A stretch of DNA of 48,528 nt from an uncultured Flavobacteriaceae bacterium (GCA_905479065.1 CAJQLB010000030.1:1-48528), one strand, 5' to 3'. Positions 35,757-44,415 are shown, counted from the stretch's first letter. Made by a program: numbers and translations. The notes: generated by a model not told the origin, from the sequence alone.

Positions 35757-37031
35757 ATGACCATCGAAATTCTGCATCAAATTTTCCTAAGATCTAATTC
35801 TGTCTGTACAGACACTCGAAAGGTTCAAAAAAATGATTTATTTTTTGCTTTAAAAGGAGAAAACTTTAATGGAAATCTGTTTGCCCAAGAAGCGATTGCA
35901 AAAGGAGCATCACACGCTATTATTGATGACGAAAATTACAAGACTACAGAGGGTTGTATTTTAGTTGATGATGTATTAAGTGCTTTACAACAACTCGCTG
36001 CATTTCACAGGAGGTATCTTAATATCAAAATACTCGCACTTACAGGAAGTAACGGAAAAACAACAACCAAGGAATTACTTCATACAGTCCTTTCAAAAAA
36101 ATTCAAAACGATAGCAACACGTGGTAATTTAAATAATCACATTGGCGTACCCTTAACCTTATTAAACATGAATAATTCAACGGAGATAGGAATTATTGAA
36201 ATGGGTGCAAATCACTTGAAAGAGATTGAATTTCTTTGTAACCTAGCGCAACCAGACTATGGCTATATTACCAATTTTGGTAAAGCTCATCTAGAGGGAT
36301 TTGGAGGTGTCCAAGGAGTAATTAAGGGTAAAAGCGAGCTTTATCATCATTTAATAACGAATAATAAACTGATATTTTTAAATACTAATGATAACAAACA
36401 AGTTGAGATATTGAAGGGTTACAAATCAACCTTTTCCTTTGGATCTCATCCTAAAAATGACGTAATTATACATCTTGTCGATGTCAATCCTTTCGTAGTT
36501 TCAAAATTTAAAAGTACGATTATAAATAGTCAACTTATTGGCAGTTATAACTTTTCGAACATTTCAGCTGCCTTAACCATAGGTAACTACTTTAAAATAG
36601 ATATACACTCGATAAAGGATGCGATTGAACAATTTGAACCTAACAGCAATCGATCACAACTCATTAGCAAACGTTCAAACAGTATAATTTTAGACGCTTA
36701 CAATGCTAATCCAACCAGTATGAAGGCTGCCCTTGATAATTTCATTAAAATGAAAACTACTACTAAAATTGTCATTTTAGGGGATATGTTTGAATTAGGT
36801 GAAGATGCTCATAAAGAGCATACATTTATTGCTGATTATTGTAATAGTCTCAACTTAGATAAAGTGTACCTCATAGGTGAAAATTTCTTGAAAATAAATA
36901 CTGATGGTCCTACATTTAAATCCTTTGAATGTTTTAGGCATAATGTAGATTTTTCATCACTTGAAAATACTACAATTTTAATTAAAGGATCAAGGGGGAT
37001 GGCTTTAGAGCGTATTTTAGATATGTTTTGA
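35757..37031 (+). CDS. murF: UDP-MurNAc-tripeptide--D-alanyl-D-alanine ligase MurF
   Basis: MurF adds D-Ala-D-Ala, completing the cytoplasmic pentapeptide precursor. The 424-residue protein has the first-domain motif VCTDTRKVQKNDLFFALKG (16-34), the Mur ligase ATP loop ALTGSNGKTTTKE (94-106), the NHIGVPLTLLNM box, MGANHLKEIEFL, the DAYNANPTSMKAAL substrate motif and LGDMFELGEDAHKEH. NANPxSM and LGDMxELG are specific to MurF. It is detached from the dcw cluster by about 20 kb, which is common in Bacteroidota, and sits 70 bases after gldJ behind a terminator. Start ATG at 35757. Confidence 0.97.
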   Translation: MTIEILHQIFLRSNSVCTDTRKVQKNDLFFALKGENFNGNLFAQEAIAKGASHAIIDDENYKTTEGCILVDDVLSALQQLAAFHRRYLNIKILALTGSNGKTTTKELLHTVLSKKFKTIATRGNLNNHIGVPLTLLNMNNSTEIGIIEMGANHLKEIEFLCNLAQPDYGYITNFGKAHLEGFGGVQGVIKGKSELYHHLITNNKLIFLNTNDNKQVEILKGYKSTFSFGSHPKNDVIIHLVDVNPFVVSKFKSTIINSQLIGSYNFSNISAALTIGNYFKIDIHSIKDAIEQFEPNSNRSQLISKRSNSIILDAYNANPTSMKAALDNFIKMKTTTKIVILGDMFELGEDAHKEHTFIADYCNSLNLDKVYLIGENFLKINTDGPTFKSFECFRHNVDFSSLENTTILIKGSRGMALERILDMF

Positions 37032-37146
37032 ATTCTTTGTTCCTGCCAATTCATAACATCATGACAGCTCTGTAGTTAAATAAAAATGATTTTTGTAATT
37101 TTAGAGAATTAATGCGTTTTTTATTTAACACTTTCAACTCTAACAT

Positions 37147-38202
37147 ATGAAAGATCTAAAATATCTGTTTGCTTATACGGTACCTTTGTCGGCTTTTATT
37201 TCTTTTGAATCACATGGATTTGGAACTTATGCTGCTGTTTTATATGCCTTTGTAGTGCTCCCAGCTTTTGACTTAATCTTTGGAGAGGACTCCTCTAACC
37301 TAACCAAAGAAGATGCACGAAATAAGAAGAATAAATGGCTTTTTGATTTAATGTTGTATCTGAATCTCCCCCTTGTTTTTGGATTATTATTTCATGTGTT
37401 CTCAAAATTTGAGCAAAATGAATATCTGACCTATGAAATAATTGGCTTGGGTTTATCAGCAGGAATCCTATTAGCGACTAATGGTATCAATGTCGCACAT
37501 GAACTTGGACACAGAAAAACCTATATCAACCGATTTATAAGTAAGTGTTTATACATGCCTTGTCTTTACATGCATTTTTATATAGAACATAATTTTGGAC
37601 ATCACTTGAACGTAGCAACGTCGGAGGATGGTGCTACTGCAAAATACAATCAGAGCTTATATTCCTTTTGGATAACCTCTGTTTCAAAGCAATATATCGA
37701 TGCTTGGAGACATCAAATGCAATTGTTGAAAAGTCAAAAATCATCATTTGTTTCGGTTAAAAACGACATGTTATGGTATCACCTAATTCAACCAATTTAC
37801 TTATTGTTAATTTATTATGTTTTTTCATTAAACGTCATGCTTTTTGCGATAGGTATTGCAGTTGTGTCATTTTTGTTTTTAGAAAGCATCAATTATATAG
37901 AACATTATGGTCTGAAGCGTTTTAAAGGCAGTTCGGGACGCTACGAAAGAGTACAACCTTATCATTCATGGAATTCAAACTTTAATATAGGAAGAATTGT
38001 CTTGTACGAACTAACACGACATAGCGACCACCATTATAAATCAACAAAAAAATACCAAATTTTAGAAAGCTATGAAAACAGTCCAACACTTCCTTTGGGA
38101 TACCCTGCTTCAATTTTGTTAAGCTTTATACCACCTCTATGGTTTTTTATCATCAATCCACTGGTTCCAAGCGACATGAAAAAAAATAAATCAATGCGAT
38201 GA
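37147..38202 (+). CDS. AlkB-family alkane/fatty-chain hydroxylase
   Basis: A 351-residue integral-membrane di-iron oxygenase of the AlkB branch of the fatty acid desaturase superfamily. It has several membrane helices and all histidine boxes: HELGH (118-122), EHNFGHH (147-153), the AlkB-specific NYIEHYG (249-255) and HSDHH (292-296). AlkB enzymes hydroxylate the end of n-alkanes or related chains with electrons from rubredoxin; no rubredoxin gene is next to it. Whether the true substrate is an alkane or a cellular lipid cannot be read from the sequence. The gene is alone, about 115 bases after murF, and is followed by tRNA genes on the other strand. Confidence 0.9.
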   Translation: MKDLKYLFAYTVPLSAFISFESHGFGTYAAVLYAFVVLPAFDLIFGEDSSNLTKEDARNKKNKWLFDLMLYLNLPLVFGLLFHVFSKFEQNEYLTYEIIGLGLSAGILLATNGINVAHELGHRKTYINRFISKCLYMPCLYMHFYIEHNFGHHLNVATSEDGATAKYNQSLYSFWITSVSKQYIDAWRHQMQLLKSQKSSFVSVKNDMLWYHLIQPIYLLLIYYVFSLNVMLFAIGIAVVSFLFLESINYIEHYGLKRFKGSSGRYERVQPYHSWNSNFNIGRIVLYELTRHSDHHYKSTKKYQILESYENSPTLPLGYPASILLSFIPPLWFFIINPLVPSDMKKNKSMR

Positions 38203-38284
38203 TAGATTGATAAATCAATCGCCGTTTTATGCAATAACAGAGGAAGAATCGTGTCTAAAAATTCCCTTGAGACGTTTAATATAG

Positions 38285-38359
38285 TGGGTCATACTGGATT
38301 CGAACCAGTGACTTCTACCCTGTCAAGGTAACACTCTGAACCAACTGAGTTAATGACCC
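38285..38359 (-). tRNA. tRNA-Val, anticodon GAC
   Basis: On the minus strand the 75-base cloverleaf has a perfect acceptor stem GGGTCAT/ATGACCC with discriminator A, the anticodon stem TTACC/GGTAG (one T-G pair) with the loop TTGACAG, giving anticodon GAC (valine, GUC/GUU), and a T arm with GGTTCGAATCC. It is the second gene of a two-gene tRNA-Val unit. Between the alkB stop at 38202 and this gene (82 bases) I see nothing but a tiny palindrome. Confidence 0.93.
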
Positions 38360-38368
38360 ATTTAAAAT

Positions 38369-38405
38369 AAAAAAAAGCCCACTTGGGTAGTGAACTTTTG
38401 TGGGC
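38369..38405 (-). terminator. Hairpin with T run between the two tRNA-Val genes
   Basis: On the minus strand GCCCAC (38405-38400) pairs with GTGGGC (38382-38377) across a 17-base loop and is followed by eight T. The 5' arm of the hairpin begins with the last five bases of tRNA-Val(UAC), so the terminator shares sequence with the tRNA acceptor end. Confidence 0.6.
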
Positions 38406-38475
38406 GACAAGGGATTCGAACCCCTGACCCCTTGGGTGTAAACCAAGTGCTCTGAACCAACTGAGCTAGTCGCCC
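38401..38475 (-). tRNA. tRNA-Val, anticodon UAC
   Basis: On the minus strand the 75-base cloverleaf has the acceptor stem GGGCGAC paired with GTCGCCC and discriminator A, the D-arm AGCTCAGTTGGTTCAGAGC, the anticodon stem CTTGG/CCAAG with the loop TTTACAC, giving anticodon TAC (valine, GUA/GUG and others by wobble), and a T arm GGGTTCGAATCCC-like. It is first in the two-tRNA unit and has a near-consensus promoter 15 bases upstream. Confidence 0.95.
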
Positions 38476-38489
38476 TATTTTGTGGATTG

Positions 38490-38520
38490 CAAATATAAGT
38501 CAGAATTTCATTCTACCAAA
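38490..38520 (-). promoter_or_regulatory. Consensus flavobacterial promoter for the tRNA-Val pair
   Basis: On the minus strand TTTG (38520-38517), 19 bases, TATATTTG (38497-38490): a full match to the Bacteroidota -33/-7 pattern. The -7 box ends 15 bases before the tRNA-Val(UAC) gene. It begins 17 bases after the folC stop, so folC transcription may run into it. Confidence 0.8.
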
Positions 38521-38537
38521 TATTTTTAAATAAAATT

Positions 38538-39755
38538 CTAAATAATTTCAGCCACAACAAAGGTACTACCTCCCACATAAATCAAATCATTTATTTGAGC
38601 GCGGTTTTTTGCATTTTCAAGACCTTCGTTAACTGAGTTGTATGCCTCTCCGCGATAACCTTTTTGTGTAAAATATTCTTTCAGGAGTATCTCACTTAAA
38701 CCACGTTGCACACTGGGCTTACAAAAATAATATTGAGCTTCAATAGGAAATAAGTCAATGATGGTGTTGAGGTTTTTATCATTGACAACACCTAAAACAA
38801 TATGTAATTTGTGAAAGTCCATTGTTTTAATTTGATTCATTGTAAACACCAAACCTTCCCGATTATGAGCAACATCTGCAATGATTGTTGGATTCTTTTC
38901 AATAATTTGCCAACGGCCCTTAAGGCCCGTATTTGTGATCACTTTTCTGAGACCGTTTACAATACCTTTTTCATGAATTTTAAATCCTTTTTTATTTAAT
39001 TCAAGAATGGTTTTTACAGCTAATTTAATATTCAAAGATTGATAAGAACCCTTTAAATCAGAATCGTAATCCATTTGAGACACTTCATCAGTAAAAGATA
39101 TCGGTGCTTTATTTTTATAAGCTATTTGTTGAAATACGGGTTTTGTACCTACATTTGTTTCTCCTATGATTACAGGAATATTTTCTTTAATAATCCCTGC
39201 TTTTTCAGCAGCAATTTTCTCCAAAGAATCTCCCAAAAACTGTGTGTGATCAAAACCAATATTAGTGATTACAGAAACTTCTGGAATAATAATATTTGTT
39301 GAATCCAATCTTCCTCCAAGGCCTACTTCAACAATAGCAATGTCAACATTTTGATGAGAAAAAAACTTGAAAGCCATCCCAACTGTCATTTCAAAAAATG
39401 AGAGTGAATTCGTTTCTAAAAAATCTCGATTAGATTGAATAAAATCAACAACATAATGCTTACTTACAGGGTTTCCATTAATTTTAATTCGCTCTCTAAA
39501 ATCTCTCAAATGAGGAGATGTATACAAGCCAACTTTATAACCTGATTCTTGTAAAATAGATGCCAACATATGGCTTGTTGAGCCTTTTCCATTGGTTCCC
39601 GCGACATGTACAGATTTGAATGTTTTCTCTGGATGATTGAGATATTCACTAAACAAATGAATATTAGTTAAATCTTTTTTGAAAGCCACCTTACCCTTAT
39701 TTTGGTACATAGGTAATTTTGAAAACATCCAGGTAACAACATCCTCGTACTTCAT
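38538..39755 (-). CDS. folC: Folylpolyglutamate/dihydrofolate synthase FolC
   Basis: FolC attaches glutamate to folates and in many bacteria also makes dihydrofolate from dihydropteroate. The 405 residues show the Mur-ligase-like ATP loop VAGTNGKGST (51-60), then SPHLRDFRERI, EVGLGGRLDSTN, TNIGFDHTQFLG and the C-terminal ADVAHNREGL motif. The GTNGKGS loop and LGGRLDxTN are the standard FolC signatures. It lies one base after tonB at the end of an exbB-exbD-tonB-folC unit, a frequent order in Flavobacteriia. Start ATG at 39755. Confidence 0.95.
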   Translation of the reverse strand: MKYEDVVTWMFSKLPMYQNKGKVAFKKDLTNIHLFSEYLNHPEKTFKSVHVAGTNGKGSTSHMLASILQESGYKVGLYTSPHLRDFRERIKINGNPVSKHYVVDFIQSNRDFLETNSLSFFEMTVGMAFKFFSHQNVDIAIVEVGLGGRLDSTNIIIPEVSVITNIGFDHTQFLGDSLEKIAAEKAGIIKENIPVIIGETNVGTKPVFQQIAYKNKAPISFTDEVSQMDYDSDLKGSYQSLNIKLAVKTILELNKKGFKIHEKGIVNGLRKVITNTGLKGRWQIIEKNPTIIADVAHNREGLVFTMNQIKTMDFHKLHIVLGVVNDKNLNTIIDLFPIEAQYYFCKPSVQRGLSEILLKEYFTQKGYRGEAYNSVNEGLENAKNRAQINDLIYVGGSTFVVAEII

Positions 39756-39756
39756 A

Positions 39757-40590
39757 TTACTGAGTTACGCTAAAATTTATAATTACAAAACCAATCTGTT
39801 TTGAAGGCGCCTTGTCATTTGCAGGCCATTTATACGTCATTGCAGTTTTTCTTGCTGCGTCATAAAGGCATAATGGTCCTGTTGTTCCTTTTTTTCCAGG
39901 ACTAGCATTAGAGACATTTCCGTTTTTATTCACCTCTATCTCGACTACAACAATGCCTTCTTCATCACAATCTGGAGTAAATATTTTTTTTGTAGGTTGA
40001 CCTCGTCCTTTTAATCCATAACCATTACCTCCTTTTCCTAAACCAGCCTCACCAAAATATGACGGGGCATAAGGGTCACCATTAAGTTGTCCTTTATCAC
40101 CCAACATATTATCATTCCCTTCACCAAGTGAGTTTGAATTATTATTAGCGATACCTCCAATTAATTGGTCTAAGTTTTTCTTTTTTTCTTGTCGCAATTT
40201 TAAATCATGCTTCAGACGCTCAGCTTCTTTTTCTAAACGTAATTTTTCAGTGGCCTTCTTAATCTTTTCTTTATTTATTGCAATTGCTTTAGCTTGATCT
40301 GTCACCAATAACTTTTCTTGATTTACCTCGTTGTTTTTAGAATTTTGAGTGATTAATTGCTGATTTTCACTTGGCGGTTCATCTAGCTCCTTTGGCTGGA
40401 ATTTAGACATTTTTGGCTGAAGAGTTCCTTGGCCCTTCTCTGAAACTCCAAAATTAATAGCGACGCCATATTCCTCAGGTGGATCTAAATACTTAAGTCC
40501 AACAATAAATACTAAAAAAACAAGGATGAACATTAATAATAGGGTTATTAATGCAGAATGTTCTTCATGTTTCGTTTTAAAAAACTTCAT
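39757..40590 (-). CDS. TonB-like energy transducer
   Basis: The 277-residue protein has a short cytoplasmic head, one membrane helix (about 14-34, ALITLLLMFILVFLVFIVGL), a long Lys/Glu-rich stretch that may form a coiled coil (about 100-145), a Gly-rich region with GKGGNGYGLKGRG, and a C-terminal region (about 205-277) with VVEIEVNKNGNV and KWPANDKAPSKQIGFVIINF, a TonB/TolA-like C-terminal fold. It should carry proton-motive energy from ExbB-ExbD to outer-membrane partners. The linker is not the Pro-Lys type of E. coli TonB, and a TolA-like role is possible. Start ATG overlaps the exbD stop by one base. Confidence 0.85.
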   Translation of the reverse strand: MKFFKTKHEEHSALITLLLMFILVFLVFIVGLKYLDPPEEYGVAINFGVSEKGQGTLQPKMSKFQPKELDEPPSENQQLITQNSKNNEVNQEKLLVTDQAKAIAINKEKIKKATEKLRLEKEAERLKHDLKLRQEKKKNLDQLIGGIANNNSNSLGEGNDNMLGDKGQLNGDPYAPSYFGEAGLGKGGNGYGLKGRGQPTKKIFTPDCDEEGIVVVEIEVNKNGNVSNASPGKKGTTGPLCLYDAARKTAMTYKWPANDKAPSKQIGFVIINFSVTQ

Positions 40591-40982
40591 TAATTAGGAG
40601 TTACAGCCAAAACAACTTTAAACTTATTTCGATTAGCAATATCCATAACAGTTACAACATATTGAACAGGTACTGTTTTTTCTGATCTAAGAACAATGGT
40701 TGGTTTTTCTTCATTTGACAAGGTATTTATCAATTCGTTTTCGAGCATATTCTCTGTCACACGTTTATTATCGATGTAGAAGGTTAAATCTTCTGTAATG
40801 TTAACCGAAATAGATTTTTTGTTTTCAGTTTTTCCACTAGCTTTAGGTAAGATAATATCAATAGCACTGGTGGTTACTAAAGTGGATGCCAACATAAAAA
40901 AAATCAGTAATAAAAAAACAATATCAGTCATGGAGGACATATTGAATTCTGTGGTTACTTTATTTCTTCCTTTAAAATTCAT
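40590..40982 (-). CDS. ExbD/TolR-family biopolymer transporter
   Basis: A 130-residue inner-membrane protein with one membrane helix (about 20-39) and a periplasmic domain. The motif FNMSSMTDIVFLLLIFFM contains Asp20, which aligns with the proton-path aspartate of ExbD/TolR. It forms a channel with the ExbB-like protein encoded one base upstream and feeds the TonB-like protein downstream. ExbD and TolR are hard to separate by sequence. Confidence 0.93.
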   Translation of the reverse strand: MNFKGRNKVTTEFNMSSMTDIVFLLLIFFMLASTLVTTSAIDIILPKASGKTENKKSISVNITEDLTFYIDNKRVTENMLENELINTLSNEEKPTIVLRSEKTVPVQYVVTVMDIANRNKFKVVLAVTPN

Positions 40983-40983
40983 G

Positions 40984-41673
40984 TTAAATTGGCTCGTTTA
41001 ATAAATCCAAAAATTCTACAGAATTCAATTCCATTTGATGAATCACTTTATTCGTTTTTACAACTAAATGATTGTAGGCAATATACCCTATAATTCCAAC
41101 AATTAAACCAGCAACCGTGGTTGTCATTGCGGTATATAGACCGCTAGCCAAAACATCCATCTGTATTGTCCCACCGGCATTTGCGAGTTCAAAAATCGCT
41201 AGTATCATACCAATAACAGTACCTAGAAAACCAATCATTGGTGCGGCACCAGAAATTGTCGCTAGAACACTTACATTCTTTTCTAAACCATATACTTCCA
41301 ATTTACCTGCGTTTTCTATGGCTGTATTGATATCTTCAAGAGGTTTTCCAATTCGGGAAATCCCTTTACTGATAAGCCTTGAAACAGGGGAGTCTTCTTG
41401 AGTACACAAAACTTGAGCTCCCTCAATATTACCGATTGACACCAAATCCTTAATTTGATTCATAAAATTTTCATCTATTTTCGAAGCAGATTTTAGTGTA
41501 AATAATCGCTCAAAATAGATGTATGAAGCCGCAATCAATAAAACAAATAAAATCAGAATTATTAATTGTCCTGCAAGGCCACCACTTTTTATAAGCTCTA
41601 AAACAGATAGTGTTTTTTCAACAGTTTCTTGATCATTGAGAGTTTCAGAGATAACTTGACCCATATTTAACAT
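40984..41673 (-). CDS. ExbB/TolQ/MotA-family proton channel protein
   Basis: An inner-membrane proton channel subunit of about 229 residues with three membrane helices. Family marks are the first helix LAGQLIILILFVLLIAASY, the conserved VLATISGAAPMIGFLGTVIGMI, and the last helix with ASGLYTAMTTTVAGLIVGIIGY, including the Thr residues of the pore. It is the first gene of the exbB-exbD-tonB-folC unit. Three in-frame ATG codons compete for the start (41694, 41673, 41664); I chose the middle one, and the N terminus is uncertain. Confidence 0.93.
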   Translation of the reverse strand: MLNMGQVISETLNDQETVEKTLSVLELIKSGGLAGQLIILILFVLLIAASYIYFERLFTLKSASKIDENFMNQIKDLVSIGNIEGAQVLCTQEDSPVSRLISKGISRIGKPLEDINTAIENAGKLEVYGLEKNVSVLATISGAAPMIGFLGTVIGMILAIFELANAGGTIQMDVLASGLYTAMTTTVAGLIVGIIGYIAYNHLVVKTNKVIHQMELNSVEFLDLLNEPI

Positions 41674-41747
41674 CGCGAGCTTTAAATAGAACATATCATT
41701 AAAGAATTGAATTTTGATGTATAACGCTTGAATTATTAATTAAGTAT

Positions 41748-43142
41748 TTAAAAGAGTGTTCTTGTAAAAAAGAATACAAAAGCTCCAGCTAAAAATCCAA
41801 TTAAAGCCAACCATGATATTTTTTTTAAATACCAGAAAAAATCAATTTTTTCCATTCCCATTGCAACTACTCCAGCTGCCGATCCTATGATGAGCATACT
41901 GCCACCTGTACCAGCAGAATAAGCAATAAAGTGCCATAATTCATTGTCCAATGGCTCTGAAAACATACCTAAACTAGCAGCCACCAGCGGAACATTATCT
42001 ATAACAGCTGACCCAACGCCTAATAGCAATACAACCAGATCAGACACTCCTCCGTCATGTATTTCTGTACCCAGCAACGGTGTATTCAGTTTTAAAAACG
42101 ATGCAAAATCAAATAACACTCCGAGAGATTCTAATGCAGCAACAGCCATTAATATTCCAAGAAAAAACAATATGCTTGGAAGTTCAATTTTAGAAAGAGA
42201 ATGATGAACAGGACTGTGATGTGCATTCTCATCACTTTCCTCACTATCGATAACTGTTAAACTAAACTTTGAATTACTATAAATTTCTGCAAAAATAGCA
42301 ACAACACCAAGTGCCAACATCATACCTACGTAGGGTGGTAAATGAGTCACTACTTTAAAAATAGGCACAGATACAATCGCAGCGAGTCCTAAAAACAACA
42401 TTGTTGAACTAAAATTACTTTTTGGTTTTCCTTTTGACTCTTTATCAACATCTATATATCCCTGAAAAGCCGGTAAAAATGTGGCAATCAAGGTTGGAAC
42501 GGTCATACACACAAATGATGGCAATAGAAGATACCCTACCAAATATCCTGTACTCACTTTATTACCTATCCAAAGCATGGTCGTTGTGACATCCCCTATT
42601 GGTGACCAAGCACCTCCGGCATTAGCCGCAATAATGATTAATCCAGCGTACCATATGCGGACATTTCTATCAATTATAATCTTTTGCAGAATTGAAATTA
42701 AAACAATTGTAGCAGTTAAATTATCAATGATTGCGGACAATACAAATGCAAGCATCGCAAAAATCCATAAAATTTGTGTTTTTTTCTTGGTTGTAATAAA
42801 ACCTTTAATAGTTGAGAATCCGTCAAAATAGTCAATAATTTCTACAATTGTCATCGCTCCCAATAAAAACACTAATATCTCAGAAGTCTTTCCTAAGTGA
42901 TGTAGTAAAGTTTCTTCTAGTAAGTGCATTCTATTCTCATGATCTAAAGAGGTATAATCAGTCACTAATCCATGACTTGCTGAATCAAACCACTGCGTAA
43001 ATGAGTCAATTCCTAGGGATATAAGAGCCCAACTAATTGCCATCATTACCAAAGCAGGGATAAGCTTATCAATTTTAATATTATGTTCGAGAGTTATAGC
43101 GAGATAACCCACCACAAATACAATGATAATTGCTGCTTCCAT
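41748..43142 (-). CDS. nhaD: Na+/H+ antiporter, NhaD type
   Basis: A 464-residue membrane protein with about 12 helices, of the NhaD branch of the ion transporter superfamily, which extrudes sodium in exchange for protons at alkaline pH or in salt water. Visible NhaD marks are FVLSAIIDNLTATIVLISIL, NAGGAWSPIGDVTTTMLWIG, SAVIDNVPLVAASLGMF and AYSAGTGGSMLIIGSAAGVVAMG. It fits a marine or salt-exposed life. It follows the dehydrogenase gene by 17 bases, so the two probably form one operon. Confidence 0.92.
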   Translation of the reverse strand: MEAAIIIVFVVGYLAITLEHNIKIDKLIPALVMMAISWALISLGIDSFTQWFDSASHGLVTDYTSLDHENRMHLLEETLLHHLGKTSEILVFLLGAMTIVEIIDYFDGFSTIKGFITTKKKTQILWIFAMLAFVLSAIIDNLTATIVLISILQKIIIDRNVRIWYAGLIIIAANAGGAWSPIGDVTTTMLWIGNKVSTGYLVGYLLLPSFVCMTVPTLIATFLPAFQGYIDVDKESKGKPKSNFSSTMLFLGLAAIVSVPIFKVVTHLPPYVGMMLALGVVAIFAEIYSNSKFSLTVIDSEESDENAHHSPVHHSLSKIELPSILFFLGILMAVAALESLGVLFDFASFLKLNTPLLGTEIHDGGVSDLVVLLLGVGSAVIDNVPLVAASLGMFSEPLDNELWHFIAYSAGTGGSMLIIGSAAGVVAMGMEKIDFFWYLKKISWLALIGFLAGAFVFFFTRTLF

Positions 43143-43159
43143 TTGTTATCTATTTATAA

Positions 43160-44386
43160 TTATACCAGCTCACTTAGCGCTAGTGTAAAAGCAGTTTTAC
43201 TAATTTCAGTTTTATGATGGTTGTGATCATAAATATTTTGTATCGCTGTTTTTATGATATTTGAAGTATCATCAAAAATTGCCTCATCAGTCATTTCAAC
43301 ACGTCGTTCCATAAAGTAGGCAAAAACTCTTGCCATACCACAGTTAGAAATGAAATCTGGAATTAAACTGACTTTACTGTCTGTGAATTCCATTATAGAA
43401 CCAAAGAAAATTTCTTTATCTGCAAACGGGACATTCGCACCACAAGAAATCACCTCTAAACCATTAACAATCAAAGAATCTATTTGTTGTTTTGTGATTA
43501 GTCGAGAGGCAGCACAGGGAGCAAAAATTTCTGCTTCAAGTGACCATATACTCTCATTAATTTCCTTAAACGGAATAAGATAATCACTCTCAAGGGTATT
43601 GCTTGTTTTTTCCAAAAATAAGTTTGTAATCTCTTCAAAGGTAAATCCGTTCTCACTAATTAAGCCACCAGCTATATCAATAATACCAACCACTTTCACA
43701 CCCATTTTTGCTAAATAAAAAGCAGCTGCAGCACCAACATTTCCAAACCCTTGCACGATTGCCCTTTTATTAACTATCGATCCTCCATAAATATCGAAGT
43801 AGTGCCGAAGTGCCTCGGCAACACCAAAACCAGTAATCATATCAGCAATTGTATATTTTTTTAATACATCTGGCGAATAATTTACATTATCTATGACTTT
43901 TATAACACCATGACGAAGTTGCCCAATACGATTAATTTTATCAGCTTCTGTCGGCTTAAAATGTCCAGCAAAAACTCCCTCTTGAGGATGCCAAACTCCT
44001 GACTCTTCAGTTATTGGAATTACTTCATGAATCTCATCAACATTTAAATCACCTCCTGTTCCGTAATAACTTTTCAGCAAAGGTGAGACTGCTTTATACC
44101 ATCGCTCCAATACTCCTTTTTTTCTCGGATCTTTAGGGTCAAAATTAATACCAGATTTAGCACCGCCTATGGCAGGGCCTGACACGGTAAACTTAATCTC
44201 CATTGTTTTCGCTAATGATAAAACCTCGTTCATGTCAAGACCTTTACGCATCCGAGTTCCACCTCCTGCAGCACCTCCCCGTAACGAATTAATCACAGTC
44301 CAACCCTCAGCCTCTGTCTCCGGATCTTTCCAATTAAATACAATTTCTGGTGCTTTTTTTTCGTACTTCTGAAGTAATTCTTTCAT
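43160..44386 (-). CDS. Glu/Leu/Phe/Val dehydrogenase family protein
   Basis: A 408-residue NAD(P)-dependent amino-acid dehydrogenase. The N-terminal domain has GGAAGGGTRMRKGL (37-50) and the catalytic Lys77 in GPAIGGAKSGI; the Rossmann domain has VQGFGNVGAAAAFYLAKMG. The family interconverts amino acids and 2-oxo acids with ammonia; substrate (glutamate, leucine or another) is not clear from sequence, and the spacing GGAKSGI differs from the GGGKGGI of most glutamate dehydrogenases. It precedes nhaD. It has a -7 box TATATTTG and a rare Shine-Dalgarno-like GGAG about 10 bases before its ATG. Confidence 0.88.
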   Translation of the reverse strand: MKELLQKYEKKAPEIVFNWKDPETEAEGWTVINSLRGGAAGGGTRMRKGLDMNEVLSLAKTMEIKFTVSGPAIGGAKSGINFDPKDPRKKGVLERWYKAVSPLLKSYYGTGGDLNVDEIHEVIPITEESGVWHPQEGVFAGHFKPTEADKINRIGQLRHGVIKVIDNVNYSPDVLKKYTIADMITGFGVAEALRHYFDIYGGSIVNKRAIVQGFGNVGAAAAFYLAKMGVKVVGIIDIAGGLISENGFTFEEITNLFLEKTSNTLESDYLIPFKEINESIWSLEAEIFAPCAASRLITKQQIDSLIVNGLEVISCGANVPFADKEIFFGSIMEFTDSKVSLIPDFISNCGMARVFAYFMERRVEMTDEAIFDDTSNIIKTAIQNIYDHNHHKTEISKTAFTLALSELV

Positions 44387-44415
44387 ATGATTATCTCCAA
44401 GATTAATGTTGCTAA

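Noticed and set aside
38205-38220. Palindrome GATTGAT-AA-ATCAATC after the AlkB-like gene
   Set aside because: The loop is only two bases and no T run follows; it is too small to call a terminator or binding site.
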